DNA of 6,542 nt, taken from assembly GCA_002422995.1 (NCBI GenBank), contig DIUK01000155.1, positions 660 to 7,201 on the forward strand, read 5' to 3'. The stretch is from Rhodocyclaceae bacterium UBA6160. GTDB lineage: Bacteria > Pseudomonadota > Gammaproteobacteria > Burkholderiales > Rhodocyclaceae. A program made the translations under genes and the position numbers. The notes beneath the pieces were generated by a model that saw nothing but the letters and a program-made list of their open reading frames with translations, did not search any database and had not been told where the DNA came from. Of this stretch, positions 6,009 to 6,542 are shown piece after piece; positions within the stretch are counted from its first letter, which is position 1, and each line of letters begins with the position of its first letter.

Positions 6009-6542
6009 TCACAGTTTGCACAAAAATATCAGCACCGCCAACCCGCTCAGCAGGGTTGTGGTGATAACAAGCCACCAGCGGGTGCGGGTGACTTTGGCGC
6101 GTAAATCAGCAATTTCAGTTTTAAATTCTGCATGACGATCTGCACTAAGCGCTTGGTGAACAAGCCTTGGCAAAGCGGGCAATAAAGTCATCCATGCAGG
6201 CGCTTCGCGCTTGATGTGGTTGCGCAAACCGCGCCAGCCAATTTGCTCCTGCATCCAGCGTTCTAAAAAGGGCTTGGCGGTTTTCCACAGGTCAAGCTCA
6301 GGATCCAGCTGGCGGCCGAGGCCTTCAATGTTAAGCAGGGTTTTTTGCAAGAGAACTAATTGCGGCTGAATTTCCACGTTAAAACGGCGCGATGTCTGAA
6401 ACAGACGCAACAAGATACGCCCAAAGGAAATATCTTTTAACGGGCGGTCGAAAATTGGCTCGCACACGGCGCGGATGGCCGATTCAAACTCATCAATGCG
6501 GGTATTTTTAGGCGCCCAGCCGGATTCCACATGCACTTCAGC
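6009..6542 (-). CDS. ubiB: UbiB C-terminal part, 5' end beyond window
   Basis: UbiB is an atypical ABC1/ADCK-type kinase-like ATPase of the inner membrane, needed for ubiquinone (coenzyme Q8) biosynthesis. Only the last 177 residues are present, about one third of the roughly 546-residue E. coli protein; the reading frame is open to the window edge. Identification rests on highly typical stretches: AEVHVESGW at the edge, then FGRILLRLFQTSRRFN, QPQLVLLQKTLLNIEGLGRQL and LDLWKTAKPFLERWM. The kinase-like catalytic motifs lie outside the window. The C-terminus ends with a membrane segment (WWLVITTTLLSGLAVLIFL) just before the stop, matching the membrane anchor of family members. No convincing rho-independent terminator follows the stop; the adjacent gap carries the inverted-repeat segment. 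The neighbouring symporter unit is unrelated in function as far as can be seen. Confidence 0.96.
   Translation of the reverse strand, partial: AEVHVESGWAPKNTRIDEFESAIRAVCEPIFDRPLKDISFGRILLRLFQTSRRFNVEIQPQLVLLQKTLLNIEGLGRQLDPELDLWKTAKPFLERWMQEQIGWRGLRNHIKREAPAWMTLLPALPRLVHQALSADRHAEFKTEIADLRAKVTRTRWWLVITTTLLSGLAVLIFLCKL

Noticed and set aside
5884..6075. A 63-codon minus-strand frame overlapping the ubiB 3' end
   Set aside because: It is out of frame with ubiB, resembles no known protein, has no ribosome-binding site and probably reflects the inverted-repeat segment.

Overview
The window reads as a piece of a Gram-negative, ubiquinone-using proteobacterial chromosome. A betaproteobacterium of the Nitrosomonadales type is my best guess, from protein resemblance and gene content only; no marker here settles it. 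All seven supported genes lie on the minus strand, so biological order runs from the high-coordinate end to the low one. No rRNA, tRNA, CRISPR array, insertion sequence or phage gene was seen.

From right to left: the last 177 residues of UbiB (ubiquinone biosynthesis; cut by the window edge); a 163-bp gap holding a 120-bp segment bounded by 13-base inverted repeats and a 10-bp palindrome; then a tightly packed trio. The trio is a sodium:solute symporter-family transporter with a histidine-rich C-terminal tail, a long VanZ-family membrane protein whose ATG directly follows the symporter stop codon, and a small MazG-like nucleotide pyrophosphohydrolase that overlaps the VanZ gene through ATGA. 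After a 76-bp gap come cutA and dsbD, joined by a TGATG overlap. After a further 71-bp gap, which carries six perfect copies of a tetranucleotide, comes ribE (riboflavin synthase), truncated by the left edge.

Functionally, the window mixes housekeeping (UbiB, RibE), periplasmic thiol redox (DsbD carries electrons from cytoplasmic thioredoxin to periplasmic partners), nucleotide-pool cleaning (MazG-like) and small-molecule or metal handling (CutA, the His-tailed symporter). cutA and dsbD are historically linked as copper-tolerance loci (cutA1 and cutA2). The symporter, VanZ and MazG genes are probably translated from one transcript, but their shared purpose is unknown.

I see no clear new defence or mobile system. 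The points most worth a second look are the (AACG)6 tract just upstream of ribE, the metal-binding-type tail and altered Na2-site region of the symporter, and the inverted-repeat-bounded element between ubiB and the symporter gene.
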